Shown: positions 9,165 through 18,137 of the stretch, one piece after another
Position numbering within the stretch: the first letter of the stretch is position 1
How the letters are laid out: every line of letters starts with the position of its first letter
Source: Shewanella sp.
Lineage (GTDB): Bacteria; Pseudomonadota; Gammaproteobacteria; Enterobacterales; Shewanellaceae
NCBI RefSeq assembly: GCF_013214165.1
Contig: NZ_JABSSM010000026.1
Location: 1-64,000 of the forward strand
Reading direction: 5' to 3'
DNA: 64,000 nucleotides
Program-made: the position numbers and the translations under genes
The notes under the pieces: model-generated
Database searches by the model: none
What the model was told of the DNA's origin: nothing
Seen by the model: only the letters and a program-made list of their open reading frames with translations

Positions 9165-9803
9165 ATGGTTAAAGCATTATTCGTACTTATGATTTTCTGC
9201 CTCAGCTCATTCTCAACGTTAGCCAATACTGTGATAACACCACAAGAGAACGGTCAAGATTCGAGCTGGCATTACGTTAATCAAGATGGCGAGCTCAAAA
9301 TTAAACTCTATTTCTTCTGGTCCAAGACATGTCCTCACTGCGCTGAAGCCCACCCTTTCATAGATTCACTGCCTGAACGTTATCCTTGGATCGATCTTGA
9401 AACCCATCTGGTGTCAGATCCTGACACCATGGATATTTGGCAAGGGATCGCTAAGAAGACTCAAGTTGAAGCTCGCTCCGTTCCCTATATAGCGGCTTGT
9501 GAACTGGCAACCTTTGGCTATAGCAGTGAAGCTGTCACAGGTAAGTATCTACTCGATAACTTGAAAGCTTGCTATCGCAGCTTAGGTGGCACAGTTATCG
9601 ATAACGACCCGCTCCAAGCTACAGATGAGCAGGGGCATTCGTCTCTCTTTGGTACATGCAGCGATACCAGCAAAAACCCGGGGAATGAAGCAACTTGCGA
9701 ATTAGCTTCTACAGGTGAAATGGCTAAACAAAGCCAGGTTCAACCCATAGAGATCCCTTTAATAGGAATCGTAGCACCTGAAAAGCTATCACTCCCCTAC
9801 TGA
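9165..9803 (+). CDS. Periplasmic thioredoxin-like domain (CPHC), N-terminal part of a frameshifted thiol transporter
   Basis: The 212-residue frame begins with a signal peptide (cleavage after about residue 20) and contains a DsbA/thioredoxin-like fold with the redox motif CPHC (in WSKTCPHCAEAHPF) and a cis-Pro region (SVPYIAA). Four more cysteines lie in the C-terminal half. The frame ends abruptly in LSLPY at a TGA. In the overlapping -1 frame the sequence continues as a DsbD/CcdA-like membrane domain. A single missing C in the run at 9794-9797 would explain the break. A strong ribosome binding site (AGGAGGG) fixes the start. The likely role is periplasmic disulfide exchange. Confidence 0.7.
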   Translation: MVKALFVLMIFCLSSFSTLANTVITPQENGQDSSWHYVNQDGELKIKLYFFWSKTCPHCAEAHPFIDSLPERYPWIDLETHLVSDPDTMDIWQGIAKKTQVEARSVPYIAACELATFGYSSEAVTGKYLLDNLKACYRSLGGTVIDNDPLQATDEQGHSSLFGTCSDTSKNPGNEATCELASTGEMAKQSQVQPIEIPLIGIVAPEKLSLPY

Positions 9804-10570
9804 CCATAGTACTTGCGGGTATCGACGCCTTTAATCCCTGCGCATTCTTTGTTTTACTCTTCCTGCTATCCATCATGGTAAATGCTAAGAGAAAAACACG
9901 CATGCTGATAGTTGGCGGTATCTTTGTCTTCTTCTCTGGCTTTATCTACTTCCTGTTTATGATAGCTTGGCTCAATATTTTTACGCTTCTAGGCGCAGGC
10001 AGTGATGGTAGTTTGATTATCTTAGGGGCCGGTATTCTAGCGCTCATCGCAGGAGTCATTAATATCAAGGATTACTTCTTCACCAAGGGGGAAGTGACAC
10101 TGTCCATGTCGGCTAAAAACCGCACAGGCTTGATTAAACGTATGGGAAAATTGACCAATGCCAGCTCCATGGCTGCGATGATTGGCGGTACCGTTATCCT
10201 AGCGATTGTCGCTAACGCCTATGAGTTACTTTGTACCGCAGGCTTCCCGATGATCTATACCAGTGTACTTTCTATGCATGATCTATCCGACATAGAGCGC
10301 TATATGTATCTCGTTTTCTATAACCTAGTCTATGTTATTCCTTTGGCCATTATTGTCATCGTCTTTAGTGCCACTATGGGGAAACGAAAACTCACAGAGA
10401 AAGAAGGTCAGACACTTAAGTTGATGTCAGGAATTATGATGATAGGTATGGGCACTATGCTCGCTATAGATCCCGTTTTGCTGCAGAGTCCCCTTGTAGC
10501 TATGATGCTGATTGCAGGCTCTATTCTATTGAGTTTAATCATAACTATGGTGCGCAAGTCTTTAAAATAA
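9797..10570 (+). CDS. CcdA/DsbD-like membrane domain, C-terminal part of the frameshifted thiol transporter
   Basis: Reading from 9797 in the -1 frame gives PLLTIVLAGIDAFNPCAFF, containing the NPC motif typical of CcdA/DsbD electron-transfer membrane proteins, followed by about six hydrophobic segments. A second cysteine sits in a segment reading ELLCTAGFP, matching the paired membrane cysteines of this family. An ATG at 9875 (MVNAKRKTR) starts a 231-residue frame but would lose the NPC segment, so it is probably not a natural start. Joined to the upstream CPHC domain the product would be about 468 residues. This is either a recent frameshift mutation, a sequencing error, or a slippage site. 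Confidence 0.7.
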   Translation, partial: LLTIVLAGIDAFNPCAFFVLLFLLSIMVNAKRKTRMLIVGGIFVFFSGFIYFLFMIAWLNIFTLLGAGSDGSLIILGAGILALIAGVINIKDYFFTKGEVTLSMSAKNRTGLIKRMGKLTNASSMAAMIGGTVILAIVANAYELLCTAGFPMIYTSVLSMHDLSDIERYMYLVFYNLVYVIPLAIIVIVFSATMGKRKLTEKEGQTLKLMSGIMMIGMGTMLAIDPVLLQSPLVAMMLIAGSILLSLIITMVRKSLK

Positions 10571-10572
10571 AC

Positions 10573-10600
10573 GAATTGGCCGTTATTCAACGGCCAATTC
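10573..10600 (+). terminator. Strong hairpin after the thiol transporter gene
   Basis: GAATTGGCCGTT and AACGGCCAATTC form a perfect twelve-base stem around ATTC, two bases past the stop codon. No T-tract follows, so it may protect the 3' end or pause transcription rather than terminate alone. Confidence 0.55.
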
Positions 10601-10708
10601 TCGCTCAAATACGCTCCAAACTCAGTCAAAAATAATGCTCAATTTTTTTTTAGGCGGGCCGATAGTTCTTTATTGGTAACTAATCTAAAACAAAGGCGAG
10701 GCATATCG

Positions 10709-10894
10709 ATGGCAATTTCTTTGGGTACGGCGAATCTCGAGCCACAGTTAAGTAGCGGCGGCATGATAGTGAAAGTAGCTCAACTCGCGAAGGAACAGCA
10801 AAAAGCTGAAGGAGAAATTGCACTTCAATTGATTGAGTCAGCTAATCCTGCTCCTGTAGGTAATAGCGGCCACAAGATCAATGTTACGGTTTAA
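10709..10894 (+). CDS. Small YjfB-like putative motility protein
   Basis: The 61-residue frame begins at the ATG at 10709, chosen because AGGCGAGG lies just upstream. A longer frame from 10673 has no such site. The sequence has the pattern of the YjfB_motility family: N-terminal hydroxyl-rich start, central helix (VKVAQLAKEQQKAEGEIALQLIES), then a Pro/Gly tail and a short C-terminal strand ending INVTV. Members are often linked to flagellar regulation, but no flagellar genes are nearby. The match is by motif memory only. Confidence 0.55.
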   Translation: MAISLGTANLEPQLSSGGMIVKVAQLAKEQQKAEGEIALQLIESANPAPVGNSGHKINVTV

Positions 10895-10920
10895 CAAGCG
10901 CTAACAGCTAGCTCAGAATG

Positions 10921-10955
10921 CCCTCGATACCGATAAATATTGAGGGTCATTTATT
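10921..10955 (+). terminator. Terminator after the YjfB-like gene
   Basis: CCCTCGATA and TATTGAGGG form a nine-base stem with one G-U pair, followed by TCATTTATTT. It is placed about 27 bases after the stop codon. Confidence 0.5.
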
Positions 10956-11005
10956 TCCCTGCAACTTATACCATCCATAGTAATACCAATTGATATAAGT
11001 GACTT

Positions 11006-12139
11006 CTATCCCTTAGCGCCAAAAAAACGATCTCGACCCGCTAATTTTGCTTGATAAAGTAGCCGATCAGCGTCAGATATTAGCTCGTCTGGCTTCATCC
11101 CTTCTTGCCACTGACACACTCCCTGCGAAACGGTTATATATTCACTCACATCTGAATCTGGATGAGGAATTTTAACTTTGGTCAAGATAGATTTTAATTT
11201 ATCAGCGATAAGATATGCACCATTTCTATCGGTATCCGGTAGCAAAATAGCAAACTCCTCGCCACCATAGCGTGCCGCAAGATCTCTGGGTCTATTAGCT
11301 ACCGAGCTAAGCAACTTAGCCAAGGTAATTAAACACTCATCTCCAACCTGATGCCCTAAACTATCATTCAACCTTTTAAAGAAATCGACATCTATCATGA
11401 TCACACACAGTGGGTGGTTATTACGCTCAGACGCCCTGATCTCTTGAGATAAAATCTCATCAAAATGACGGCGATTACTGATGTTAGTCAGCCCATCTAT
11501 TAATGCCATTCGCCTAAAATGTTTCAACAGGTGCTGCTTCTCCACATCACGCACTACGGCTTTCTTAAACCAAGTGTAAAGCACTCTCTGCCCTGAAACT
11601 ATAATGGCAAAAAAACAGAGAAACTTAGTTAAAGGAAAAAAATAATTATCTGGGATCTCTGTTACCCGCAGAAAAAAACTCAGTAACATTAACGGCAACA
11701 CAGCCATTAGCATAATTTTCCTATCAACAAATAGTGCAATGGCAAAAGTTAACACCAGCACATCTACGATTGACTCGACACCTGCCAGAGCGGCATTGCC
11801 GCTAAAGCTCGCTTCTGAGCTATCAAAAATCATCCAGATCAAAAATAACCAACTGAGCTCTAAAGAAAAGAGATAGGCTAAAAATGCTTTATTGGATATT
11901 TCGTCGATTGCATAAACCCGCATCACTAGCGCTGCCAATATAATAGTAATAAAAACAGGCAGCATGTATAAGATGATATTCGATGCGAGCAATACTTTAG
12001 AAGTTTGTAAAACAATATTTACCAGCATGGCAAACAAAATAAAAGTAGACATTAATGCCGCCCACTTGCCACCTTTGATGAGGTATAAGTGACATTCTTT
12101 CTTCAATTGCACTTCGGATGAAGGCATATTTAAATCCAT
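11006..12139 (-). CDS. Membrane diguanylate cyclase (GGDEF)
   Basis: Makes the second messenger cyclic di-GMP from two GTP. The 377-residue protein has about six hydrophobic segments in residues 25-190, then a GGDEF domain from about 205 to the end. The active-site motif is GGEEF (292-296), an active variant, and the inhibitory RxxD site is present (RPRD, 283-286) five residues before it, suggesting product feedback. The membrane part has no recognised sensor family. It stands alone between the YjfB-like gene and ahpF and points the same way as ahpF. Confidence 0.93.
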   Translation of the reverse strand: MDLNMPSSEVQLKKECHLYLIKGGKWAALMSTFILFAMLVNIVLQTSKVLLASNIILYMLPVFITIILAALVMRVYAIDEISNKAFLAYLFSLELSWLFLIWMIFDSSEASFSGNAALAGVESIVDVLVLTFAIALFVDRKIMLMAVLPLMLLSFFLRVTEIPDNYFFPLTKFLCFFAIIVSGQRVLYTWFKKAVVRDVEKQHLLKHFRRMALIDGLTNISNRRHFDEILSQEIRASERNNHPLCVIMIDVDFFKRLNDSLGHQVGDECLITLAKLLSSVANRPRDLAARYGGEEFAILLPDTDRNGAYLIADKLKSILTKVKIPHPDSDVSEYITVSQGVCQWQEGMKPDELISDADRLLYQAKLAGRDRFFGAKG

Positions 12140-12214
12140 ATCAAAACTTCGTCTTGTTTAAAATGAGGCTCAGATATGATCTTACAGTCTTTATATCATA
12201 AGATTATAAGCGGT

Positions 12215-12248
12215 CAAAAAAAACAGCCAGCATTTAACGCTGACTGCT
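12215..12248 (-). terminator. Rho-independent terminator of ahpF
   Basis: On the minus strand CAGTCAGC and GCTGGCTG pair around GTTAAAT and are followed by eight T. It lies about 30 bases past the ahpF stop. Confidence 0.85.
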
Positions 12249-12277
12249 CTCATTAAGACTATATGTAAATTAAACAA

Positions 12278-13855
12278 TTAAGCGGCATTAACTTGCTCTG
12301 GTACGCTATGTCGGATTAAGTAATCGAATGCCCCTAATGAGGCAGTAGCGCCACTGCCCATGGCAATGATGATCTGCTTATAGGGAGTGTTAGTTACATC
12401 CCCCGCAGCAAAGATGCCAGCAACCGATGTTTGACCACGCTCATCAACAATGATCTCGCCTCTCGGTGTCAGCTCTACCACACCTTTAAGCCATTCGGTA
12501 TTAGGCACTAGCCCAATTTGAACGAAGATACCGGCTAGCTCAACACTATGTTGCTCACCTGTGGCTCTATCTGTGTAGTTAAGCCCCTTGACTCGTGACC
12601 CATCACCGAGTACTTCGGTCGTCATGGCTTGAGTAATTATGCTGATATTATTCATAGATGCCGCCTTGCGCTGTAGCACATCGTCGGCTCTAAGCTTGAT
12701 ATCAAATTCCAGCACAGTTACATGCTCAACGATATTGGCCAAGTCGATTGCCGCTTCTATTCCCGAATTACCGCCGCCGATGACGGCAACACGTTTACCT
12801 TTAAACAAGGGTCCATCACAGTGAGGACAATAAGCCACACCTTTACCACGATACTCTTGCTCGCCGGGGACATTCATCTCACGCCAGCGCGCACCAGTGG
12901 CGAGCAGCAAGGTTTGGCTTTTTAGTGTCGCACCATTTTCAAGGGTTAATTCATGATAGGGGTTTGGCCCTTGGCTTGGGGTCAACTTAACGCCAAGTTG
13001 ATTGTCCATCACATCAACATCGTACTCACGTACATGGGACTCAAGATTAGCAACCAGCTTGGGCCCTTCGGTCGCCTTGACTGAGATAAAATTCTCAATC
13101 GCCACAGTTTCAGCCACTTGGCCACCAAACTTATCGGCAACGACGCCAGTATTGAGGCCTTTTCTCGCCGAGTAGATCGCGGCAGCTGCACCTGCAGGCC
13201 CGCCGCCAACCACCAACATGTCGAACACGTCTTTCTGATCTAATTGCTCGGCCTGACGACTCGCCGCACCTGTGTCTAACTTATTTAAGATCTCAGCTAA
13301 ACTGATGCGCCCTTGGGAGAAAAGCTTGCCATTAAGGTACACGGAAGGAACCGCCAGAATGTCTCGATCAAACACTTCTGTCTGAAACAGGGCGCCGTCT
13401 ATCATCACATTGGTAATATTAGCGTTAATCGCAGCCATCATATTCAATGCCTGAACCACATCGGGACAATTTTGACAGCTTAGAGAAACATAAGTCTCGA
13501 AATGGTATTCGCCTGGTAGCGCTTTGATCTGCGCGATGACCTCATCATCTAGCTTCAGTGGGTGTCCGCCGGTATGCAGTAATGCCAATACTAACGAGGT
13601 GAATTCATGACCCATGGGCAAGCCGGCGAACGTAATACTGGTCTCCGTTGCGGCACTTGTCACCTTCATCGATGGCATACGCTCACCTTGAATTTCTGAC
13701 ACTGAGATTAATTCAGATAAGCTAGTGATATCTTGCGCCAGTGACTTAAGTTCCAGTGCCTTAGGGCTATCATCTGCAGACACGACAAGTTCAACTGGAC
13801 GCTTGAGGTTTTGCAGATAGGTTTTCAGTTGTTGTTTAAGATCCGTATCCAGCAT
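12278..13855 (-). CDS. ahpF: Alkyl hydroperoxide reductase subunit F
   Basis: NAD(P)H- and FAD-dependent disulfide reductase that recharges AhpC. The 525-residue protein has the N-terminal tandem thioredoxin fold with the CQNC redox pair, a flavin domain ([10 protein letters not shown]), the second redox pair CPHC in [12 protein letters not shown], and the NAD-binding motif [10 protein letters not shown]. The length and motif order equal E. coli AhpF. It lies about 200 bases downstream of ahpC on the same strand, the usual ahpC-ahpF arrangement. A start at the ATG in [10 protein letters not shown] is supported by the alignment to E. coli. Confidence 0.96.
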   Translation of the reverse strand: MLDTDLKQQLKTYLQNLKRPVELVVSADDSPKALELKSLAQDITSLSELISVSEIQGERMPSMKVTSAATETSITFAGLPMGHEFTSLVLALLHTGGHPLKLDDEVIAQIKALPGEYHFETYVSLSCQNCPDVVQALNMMAAINANITNVMIDGALFQTEVFDRDILAVPSVYLNGKLFSQGRISLAEILNKLDTGAASRQAEQLDQKDVFDMLVVGGGPAGAAAAIYSARKGLNTGVVADKFGGQVAETVAIENFISVKATEGPKLVANLESHVREYDVDVMDNQLGVKLTPSQGPNPYHELTLENGATLKSQTLLLATGARWREMNVPGEQEYRGKGVAYCPHCDGPLFKGKRVAVIGGGNSGIEAAIDLANIVEHVTVLEFDIKLRADDVLQRKAASMNNISIITQAMTTEVLGDGSRVKGLNYTDRATGEQHSVELAGIFVQIGLVPNTEWLKGVVELTPRGEIIVDERGQTSVAGIFAAGDVTNTPYKQIIIAMGSGATASLGAFDYLIRHSVPEQVNAA

Positions 13856-13893
13856 GATGACTCCTAGAAAAATACCATTTGTGATATAAAAAG

Positions 13894-13922
13894 TTGGTTT
13901 TATAAATAATTGGTTTTATAAA
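13894..13922. repeat. Short direct repeat between ahpC and ahpF
   Basis: TTGGTTTTATAAA occurs twice with a 16-base period in the ahpC-ahpF spacer, about 40 bases before ahpF. Its function is unknown. It may be a protein-binding site or mere AT-rich duplication. Confidence 0.5.
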
Positions 13923-14057
13923 AATTGAGAGTTTGCTAGCCCGAACCTGAAAGGGGGTGGCTCGAACCAGCAAAGGAGATAAAATTCGGCTTAAGCGAGC
14001 TTTCACTTAAGTCCCGCTAGCCTAGAGGAAAATCTAGACCAGCGGATTTATGTCAGT

Positions 14058-14627
14058 TTAGATTTTACCGACTAGGTCTAGAGAGGGTGCAAGAGTATCG
14101 GCACCTGGCTGCCATGCAGCTGGACATACTTCACCGTCGTGAGTTGCGACATACTGAGCGGCTTGGATCTTACGCACCAGCTCGGCAGCACTACGGCCTA
14201 TTCCCAGGTCATGAACTTCGCTAACCTTGATTTGACCTTCAGGGTTGATGACAAATGTGCCACGTAGTGCCAAGCCATCTGCTTCGATCATCACACCGAA
14301 GTTACGTGTGATAGCGCCGGTTGGGTCACCGATCATTGGGTACTGGATCTTGTTGATAGTATCGGAAGTATCGTGCCATGCCTTGTGGGTAAAGTGAGTA
14401 TCGGTAGATACTGAGTAGACCTCAACGCCCATCTGCTGCAGCTTAGCGTAATGGTCTGCCATATCACCCAGCTCTGTTGGACAGACGAAGGTGAAATCGG
14501 CTGGGTAGAAGAATAACACTGACCACTTGCCCAATAGGTCTTTCTCGGTAACGGGTACAAACTCGCCCTTATGGAAAGCGGTTGCAGAGAAAGGCTTGAT
14601 GACTGTGTTGATGATAGATTGGTTCAT
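14058..14627 (-). CDS. ahpC: Alkyl hydroperoxide reductase subunit C, 2-Cys peroxiredoxin
   Basis: Reduces hydrogen peroxide and organic hydroperoxides in the cytoplasm, with AhpF as reductant. The 189-residue protein has the peroxidatic cysteine C49 in FTFVCPTEL and the resolving cysteine C168 in GEVCPAAWQ. The start was placed at 14627 ([13 protein letters not shown]) because it matches the E. coli N-terminus and has a CGGAG ribosome binding site. The longer frame to 14672 adds 15 unlikely residues. The roughly 190 bases upstream should hold a peroxide-responsive promoter, but I could not see a convincing OxyR site. Confidence 0.96.
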   Translation of the reverse strand: MNQSIINTVIKPFSATAFHKGEFVPVTEKDLLGKWSVLFFYPADFTFVCPTELGDMADHYAKLQQMGVEVYSVSTDTHFTHKAWHDTSDTINKIQYPMIGDPTGAITRNFGVMIEADGLALRGTFVINPEGQIKVSEVHDLGIGRSAAELVRKIQAAQYVATHDGEVCPAAWQPGADTLAPSLDLVGKI

Positions 14628-14817
14628 TGAATGCTCCGTAAATGCTAATAAAATCTGAGTCATGACGCTCAAGTGATTCGTCAGTTCGTTTTCGATGTGA
14701 TGATATTAACCAAGCAGGAACATTAAATATAACGGGTAAAACCTATCATCCTAATCGTTTTTTCAGAACAGAAGATCATAAGCAGATAACCAGAGCAAAC
14801 CCTATGACTCAATGCGG

Positions 14818-15561
14818 TTATTCCCACAGGGCGAATCGCGTCAGGGAACGCCCAAGGGTAAAATCGAGCTGTTGCGATAAGGAGTGAGCCTTGGACTTCA
14901 ATCCGGCACTAGTGATTTCTCGCTTGGTTTTTCCAGCGAACACCACCCAGTTACCGCCTCCGGTCAGGCAGGCCCTAACCTCGCTAAAATGTTGTTGCAG
15001 GTGACTCAATAGCGCTCGATTTTGGCTATGTTCCTTCCAGCAGTTCAATACCAGATAACCATCGGCTTTAATCAAGGCTGCTGCATTGGCAATAAAGGTC
15101 GCTGATAACTGATTCTCATCGACACCATCTGCACCATAGATATCGGCAAAAATAACATCGGCTTGCTTATGATCGCCTTGCTCGAGAAACACGTTGGCAT
15201 CTTGATGGATTATCGACAGCTTTTTACCGATTGGCAGTTGAAAGTAACGTCTCGCTAACTCAATGACTTGTGCTCTTAGCTCAACCGCTGTCACTTTAAT
15301 GCCGGTATCGAATCTACGCAGGGCATGGATCAGCCCGCCACCACCTAAACCTAAGATGATGACCCGCTTTGGCTTGATAAACAGCAGAACTAATAGCATG
15401 GCCTGGATATAAGTATGCTGAGGAATATGTGGCTCAGACTTGAGTAACTTACTTTGCTCATCATTATCGCCGAATGAAAGCACCCGCATATATTTATCAT
15501 CTAACACAATGAGTGGGCCTAGCTCATCTTGGCTTTGGTGGAGAATCTGTTCGTCTTGCAT
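14818..15561 (-). CDS. Spermidine-synthase-like protein, Rossmann fold
   Basis: The 247-residue protein has the glycine-rich nucleotide loop LGLGGGGLIHAL (about residues 71-82), an acidic residue at the end of strand two (VTAVELR), and an aspartate in the polyamine-synthase-like motif FADIYGADG. This places it in the spermidine synthase/SpeE-like methyltransferase fold, commonly annotated as fused or stand-alone putative spermidine synthases. Typical SpeE is about 280 residues, so the N-terminal beta-domain is short and the activity as aminopropyltransferase is uncertain. No speD is adjacent. Confidence 0.75.
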   Translation of the reverse strand: MQDEQILHQSQDELGPLIVLDDKYMRVLSFGDNDEQSKLLKSEPHIPQHTYIQAMLLVLLFIKPKRVIILGLGGGGLIHALRRFDTGIKVTAVELRAQVIELARRYFQLPIGKKLSIIHQDANVFLEQGDHKQADVIFADIYGADGVDENQLSATFIANAAALIKADGYLVLNCWKEHSQNRALLSHLQQHFSEVRACLTGGGNWVVFAGKTKREITSAGLKSKAHSLSQQLDFTLGRSLTRFALWE

Positions 15562-15633
15562 CTATTTATGATTTGGAGAGGAATTGGCCGAGCATTATAC
15601 GAATTGCGGGTCATGAAAGGAAGTCATCGAGCC

Positions 15634-15666
15634 GGCACTTCACCCAGTTATTGGAGATGAAGTGCC
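15634..15666. other. Intergenic hairpin between dienelactone hydrolase and spermidine-synthase-like genes
   Basis: GGCACTTCA and TGAAGTGCC form a perfect nine-base stem around a 15-base loop. It lies downstream of the hydrolase gene on the minus strand but lacks a T-tract. Confidence 0.45.
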
Positions 15667-15710
15667 CGTTAACGCAGCGATTGAAAGCGAGAAGCAAACG
15701 CTAAGTAGAA

Positions 15711-16448
15711 TTACCTTAATAAACGGTGAAAAAAGTCGACGGCTTGACCATACATCTGCATCGCAAGCGCCGGATCGTGTCTATCAGCACCATCACGCAT
15801 GAAGGCGTGTTCGGCATTGACCTCTAGCCAGGTGAAGTTTCGCCCTTTCTCTTCCAATTTAGCGTAGATCAACGTACGCCCTTCACCGGAGACATGGGGG
15901 TCTTGCTTGCCCCACACCATCACCAGTTCGCCTTGTATGTCTTGAGTGCGGCTCAGGGAGTCATTCCCAGGCTGGCAAGCAAGGGTGTTGGAGTGAATAT
16001 CTGTAGCATAGAGGCAGAATGCGGCCGAGACATCAGGATTAAGCGCGGCGCGGTAGGCCAAATGTCCACCGATACAGACCCCCATACTGCCAACCTGACT
16101 GGTGCAGAACTCCTGACTTCTGGCGAAGCGAACCAGAGCGTCGACATCTGAGTCATGGGACTCAAGCGGCTTAGCAAACTTGTCTTCATTGCCTTTATCT
16201 TTACCAGCATCATCATAAGCCAGCACTGTACCGATAGGATTGAGCTCATGAAATACCTCAGGCACCAGTACTACGAAGCCATGACCGGCCATGATAGTCG
16301 CAGCTCTGGCAATGGGAGCCGTTTGCTGAAAAATTTCTGAATAAAAAATAATAGTCGCAAACACCCCTTCCGCTTTAGGGCGATAAAGGTAAGTCCGCAT
16401 CAAACCTGTACTGGTTGGAATATCATGAACTTGTTGTTTTACCATCAT
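15711..16448 (-). CDS. Dienelactone hydrolase family protein
   Basis: Alpha/beta hydrolase of 245 residues. The nucleophile is Cys125 in the elbow GSMGVCIGGH. The acid is probably the Asp in WGKQDPHV and the base the His in NAEHAFM, giving the Cys-Asp-His triad of the family. In catabolic pathways these enzymes open the lactone ring of dienelactone, but no aromatic degradation genes are nearby, so the natural substrate is unknown. A strong Fur-box-like sequence sits 24-42 bases upstream, suggesting repression by iron. Two adjacent ATGs are possible starts. Confidence 0.85.
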   Translation of the reverse strand: MMVKQQVHDIPTSTGLMRTYLYRPKAEGVFATIIFYSEIFQQTAPIARAATIMAGHGFVVLVPEVFHELNPIGTVLAYDDAGKDKGNEDKFAKPLESHDSDVDALVRFARSQEFCTSQVGSMGVCIGGHLAYRAALNPDVSAAFCLYATDIHSNTLACQPGNDSLSRTQDIQGELVMVWGKQDPHVSGEGRTLIYAKLEEKGRNFTWLEVNAEHAFMRDGADRHDPALAMQMYGQAVDFFHRLLR

Positions 16449-16471
16449 GGTGTTAGTTTCCTTTTGCTATC

Positions 16472-16490
16472 ATTGACAATGATTATCAGT
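16472..16490 (-). promoter_or_regulatory. Probable Fur box before the dienelactone hydrolase gene
   Basis: ATTGACAATGATTATCAGT matches 16 of 19 positions of the Fur consensus read as AATGATAATGATTATCATT. It lies 24-42 bases before the start codon, where it would cover the promoter or early leader. Confidence 0.55.
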
Positions 16491-16530
16491 CAATAAACAT
16501 GCTGTCATGGGATATTAATATTGTTGAAGC

Positions 16531-17520
16531 TTAAAATAGTTCGTTGGGACAATGTTTCCCATCGAGTAACTGGCGAACATTGGTGAGGCTGGTCAATGCG
16601 ATCGCTCCAAGGGCTTCTGCAGTTAAGAACGCCTGATGTCCGGTAAAGATGACATTGTGGCAGGCCGATAGTCTCCTGAAAATATCGTCCTGAATGATCT
16701 CATTCGATTTATCTTCAAAAAATAGCTCTTTCTCATTCTCATATACATCTAGGCCTAACGCACCAAGTTGTCCGGTTTTTAATGCCTCCATAGCATCTAA
16801 GGCATCGAGCAACCCACCTCGACTGGTATTGATCACCATGACCCCCATTTTCATCTTATTGAAGCTAGATTCAGATAATAGATGATGGTTTTCATCCGTA
16901 AGAGGGCAATGCAGCGTGATGATGTCACTGACAGGGTACATTTCATCCAGGGACACATAATCAACACCGAGATCTAGCACTGACTGATTGGGATAGGGGT
17001 CATGGGCGATAACAGTACAGCCGAAACCCAGCAATATTTTAATTGTCGCTAAACCTATCTTACCTGTGCCAATCACACCGACAGTGCGGCCATGCATATT
17101 GAAACCAACCAAGCCTTCTAAGGAAAAATTGGCATCCCGGGTTCGTTGGTAAGCCTTATGCACCTTACGGTTCAGCGTCAGCATCAAGGCCACTGTGTGC
17201 TCGGCCACAGACTCGGGAGAATAAGCTGGCACATTAACGACCTTGAGTCCCAATCTTTCTGCCGCGACCAAATCCACATTATTAAAGCCTGCACAGCGCA
17301 TGGCGATGATCTTAGTGCCATTCTTAGCCAGCTCGACGAGCACCTCCTCGCAGAGGGAGTCATTTACAAAAGCGCAGATGGCTTCGAAACCATGGGCCAG
17401 CTTAACTGACTTCATGCACAGCCGATAATCAAAATATTCTATGGAAGCACCAAAAGCATGGTTAGTCTTATCGAAGTGCTCCATGTCGTAGTGCTTGGCA
17501 CTAAAAAATCCAATCTTCAT
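16531..17520 (-). CDS. ldhA: D-lactate dehydrogenase, NAD-dependent (fermentative)
   Basis: Reduces pyruvate to D-lactate using NADH in the cytoplasm. The 329-residue protein has the length of E. coli LdhA. It has the NAD-binding motif GVIGTGKIG in the middle, followed by the family signature region around LHCPLTDENHHL and MKMGVMVINTSRGGL, and the catalytic His in FTGHQAFLT. The start at 17520 (MKIGFFSAKHYD) is preferred because GGAAGG lies about ten bases upstream. A longer frame to 17550 lacks support. It is a single-gene unit. Confidence 0.93.
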   Translation of the reverse strand: MKIGFFSAKHYDMEHFDKTNHAFGASIEYFDYRLCMKSVKLAHGFEAICAFVNDSLCEEVLVELAKNGTKIIAMRCAGFNNVDLVAAERLGLKVVNVPAYSPESVAEHTVALMLTLNRKVHKAYQRTRDANFSLEGLVGFNMHGRTVGVIGTGKIGLATIKILLGFGCTVIAHDPYPNQSVLDLGVDYVSLDEMYPVSDIITLHCPLTDENHHLLSESSFNKMKMGVMVINTSRGGLLDALDAMEALKTGQLGALGLDVYENEKELFFEDKSNEIIQDDIFRRLSACHNVIFTGHQAFLTAEALGAIALTSLTNVRQLLDGKHCPNELF

Positions 17521-17726
17521 TCCATTTGCCTTCCAATATTTAATCATCAAAGTTTACCCCTTGTTATCACATTTAGGTACTTCTGGTTTCATTTAGCTGT
17601 GTAAGTTATTTGACTGTGTACCCACACACGGGCAGGAATGATTAAATAGGGCCCATATTACTTCACTACCTGTTATTTCCTGATAAGCTAATAGCCCTTC
17701 AACACCAAGCCAGTATCCGCTCTCAT

Positions 17727-18137
17727 ATGAAAAACACTAAGTTATCAGAAAAGCAATTTTGGGTGCAAAGACTTGGAAAAACGGCTCTTAGAGCGATACA
17801 CATTTTGGGAATAACAGGAGCCGGCGGGGGTATTCTGTTGGGCGTGGCCCAGGAAGAGTGGCTCGTCTATTGGTGCATGGCCATGACGACAGGATCACTG
17901 CTTATGTTATGGGAAATAATCAGGGATTGGCGCTGGTTAATTCAATTGAAAGGCGTACTCACCTTAGTAAAATTAGGACTCTTGAGCCTTTTCATTCCTT
18001 TCGCAAGCTACAAGCCTGAGCTGTTAATCACAGTATTACTCCTCTCTGTCGTCGTCTCACATGGTCCGGCAGGTTTAAGGCATTTTTCAGTTATACATGG
18101 GCGAAGAATCGATGCAAGAAAAGAAGTTAAAGGCTGA
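17727..18137 (+). CDS. Small inner-membrane protein, function unknown
   Basis: The 136-residue frame has four hydrophobic stretches (about residues 20-43, 46-65, 75-94 and 95-113) separated by short charged loops. This pattern suggests an integral membrane protein. No family is recognised. It overlaps the methyltransferase gene that follows by a few codons, so the two are probably translated from one message. Function is not inferred. Confidence 0.6.
   Translation: MKNTKLSEKQFWVQRLGKTALRAIHILGITGAGGGILLGVAQEEWLVYWCMAMTTGSLLMLWEIIRDWRWLIQLKGVLTLVKLGLLSLFIPFASYKPELLITVLLLSVVVSHGPAGLRHFSVIHGRRIDARKEVKG

Noticed and set aside
14690-14770. Possible OxyR site in the ahpC upstream region.
   Set aside because: The GATAG...TTAT pattern matches too few positions of the spaced OxyR consensus to be listed as a site.
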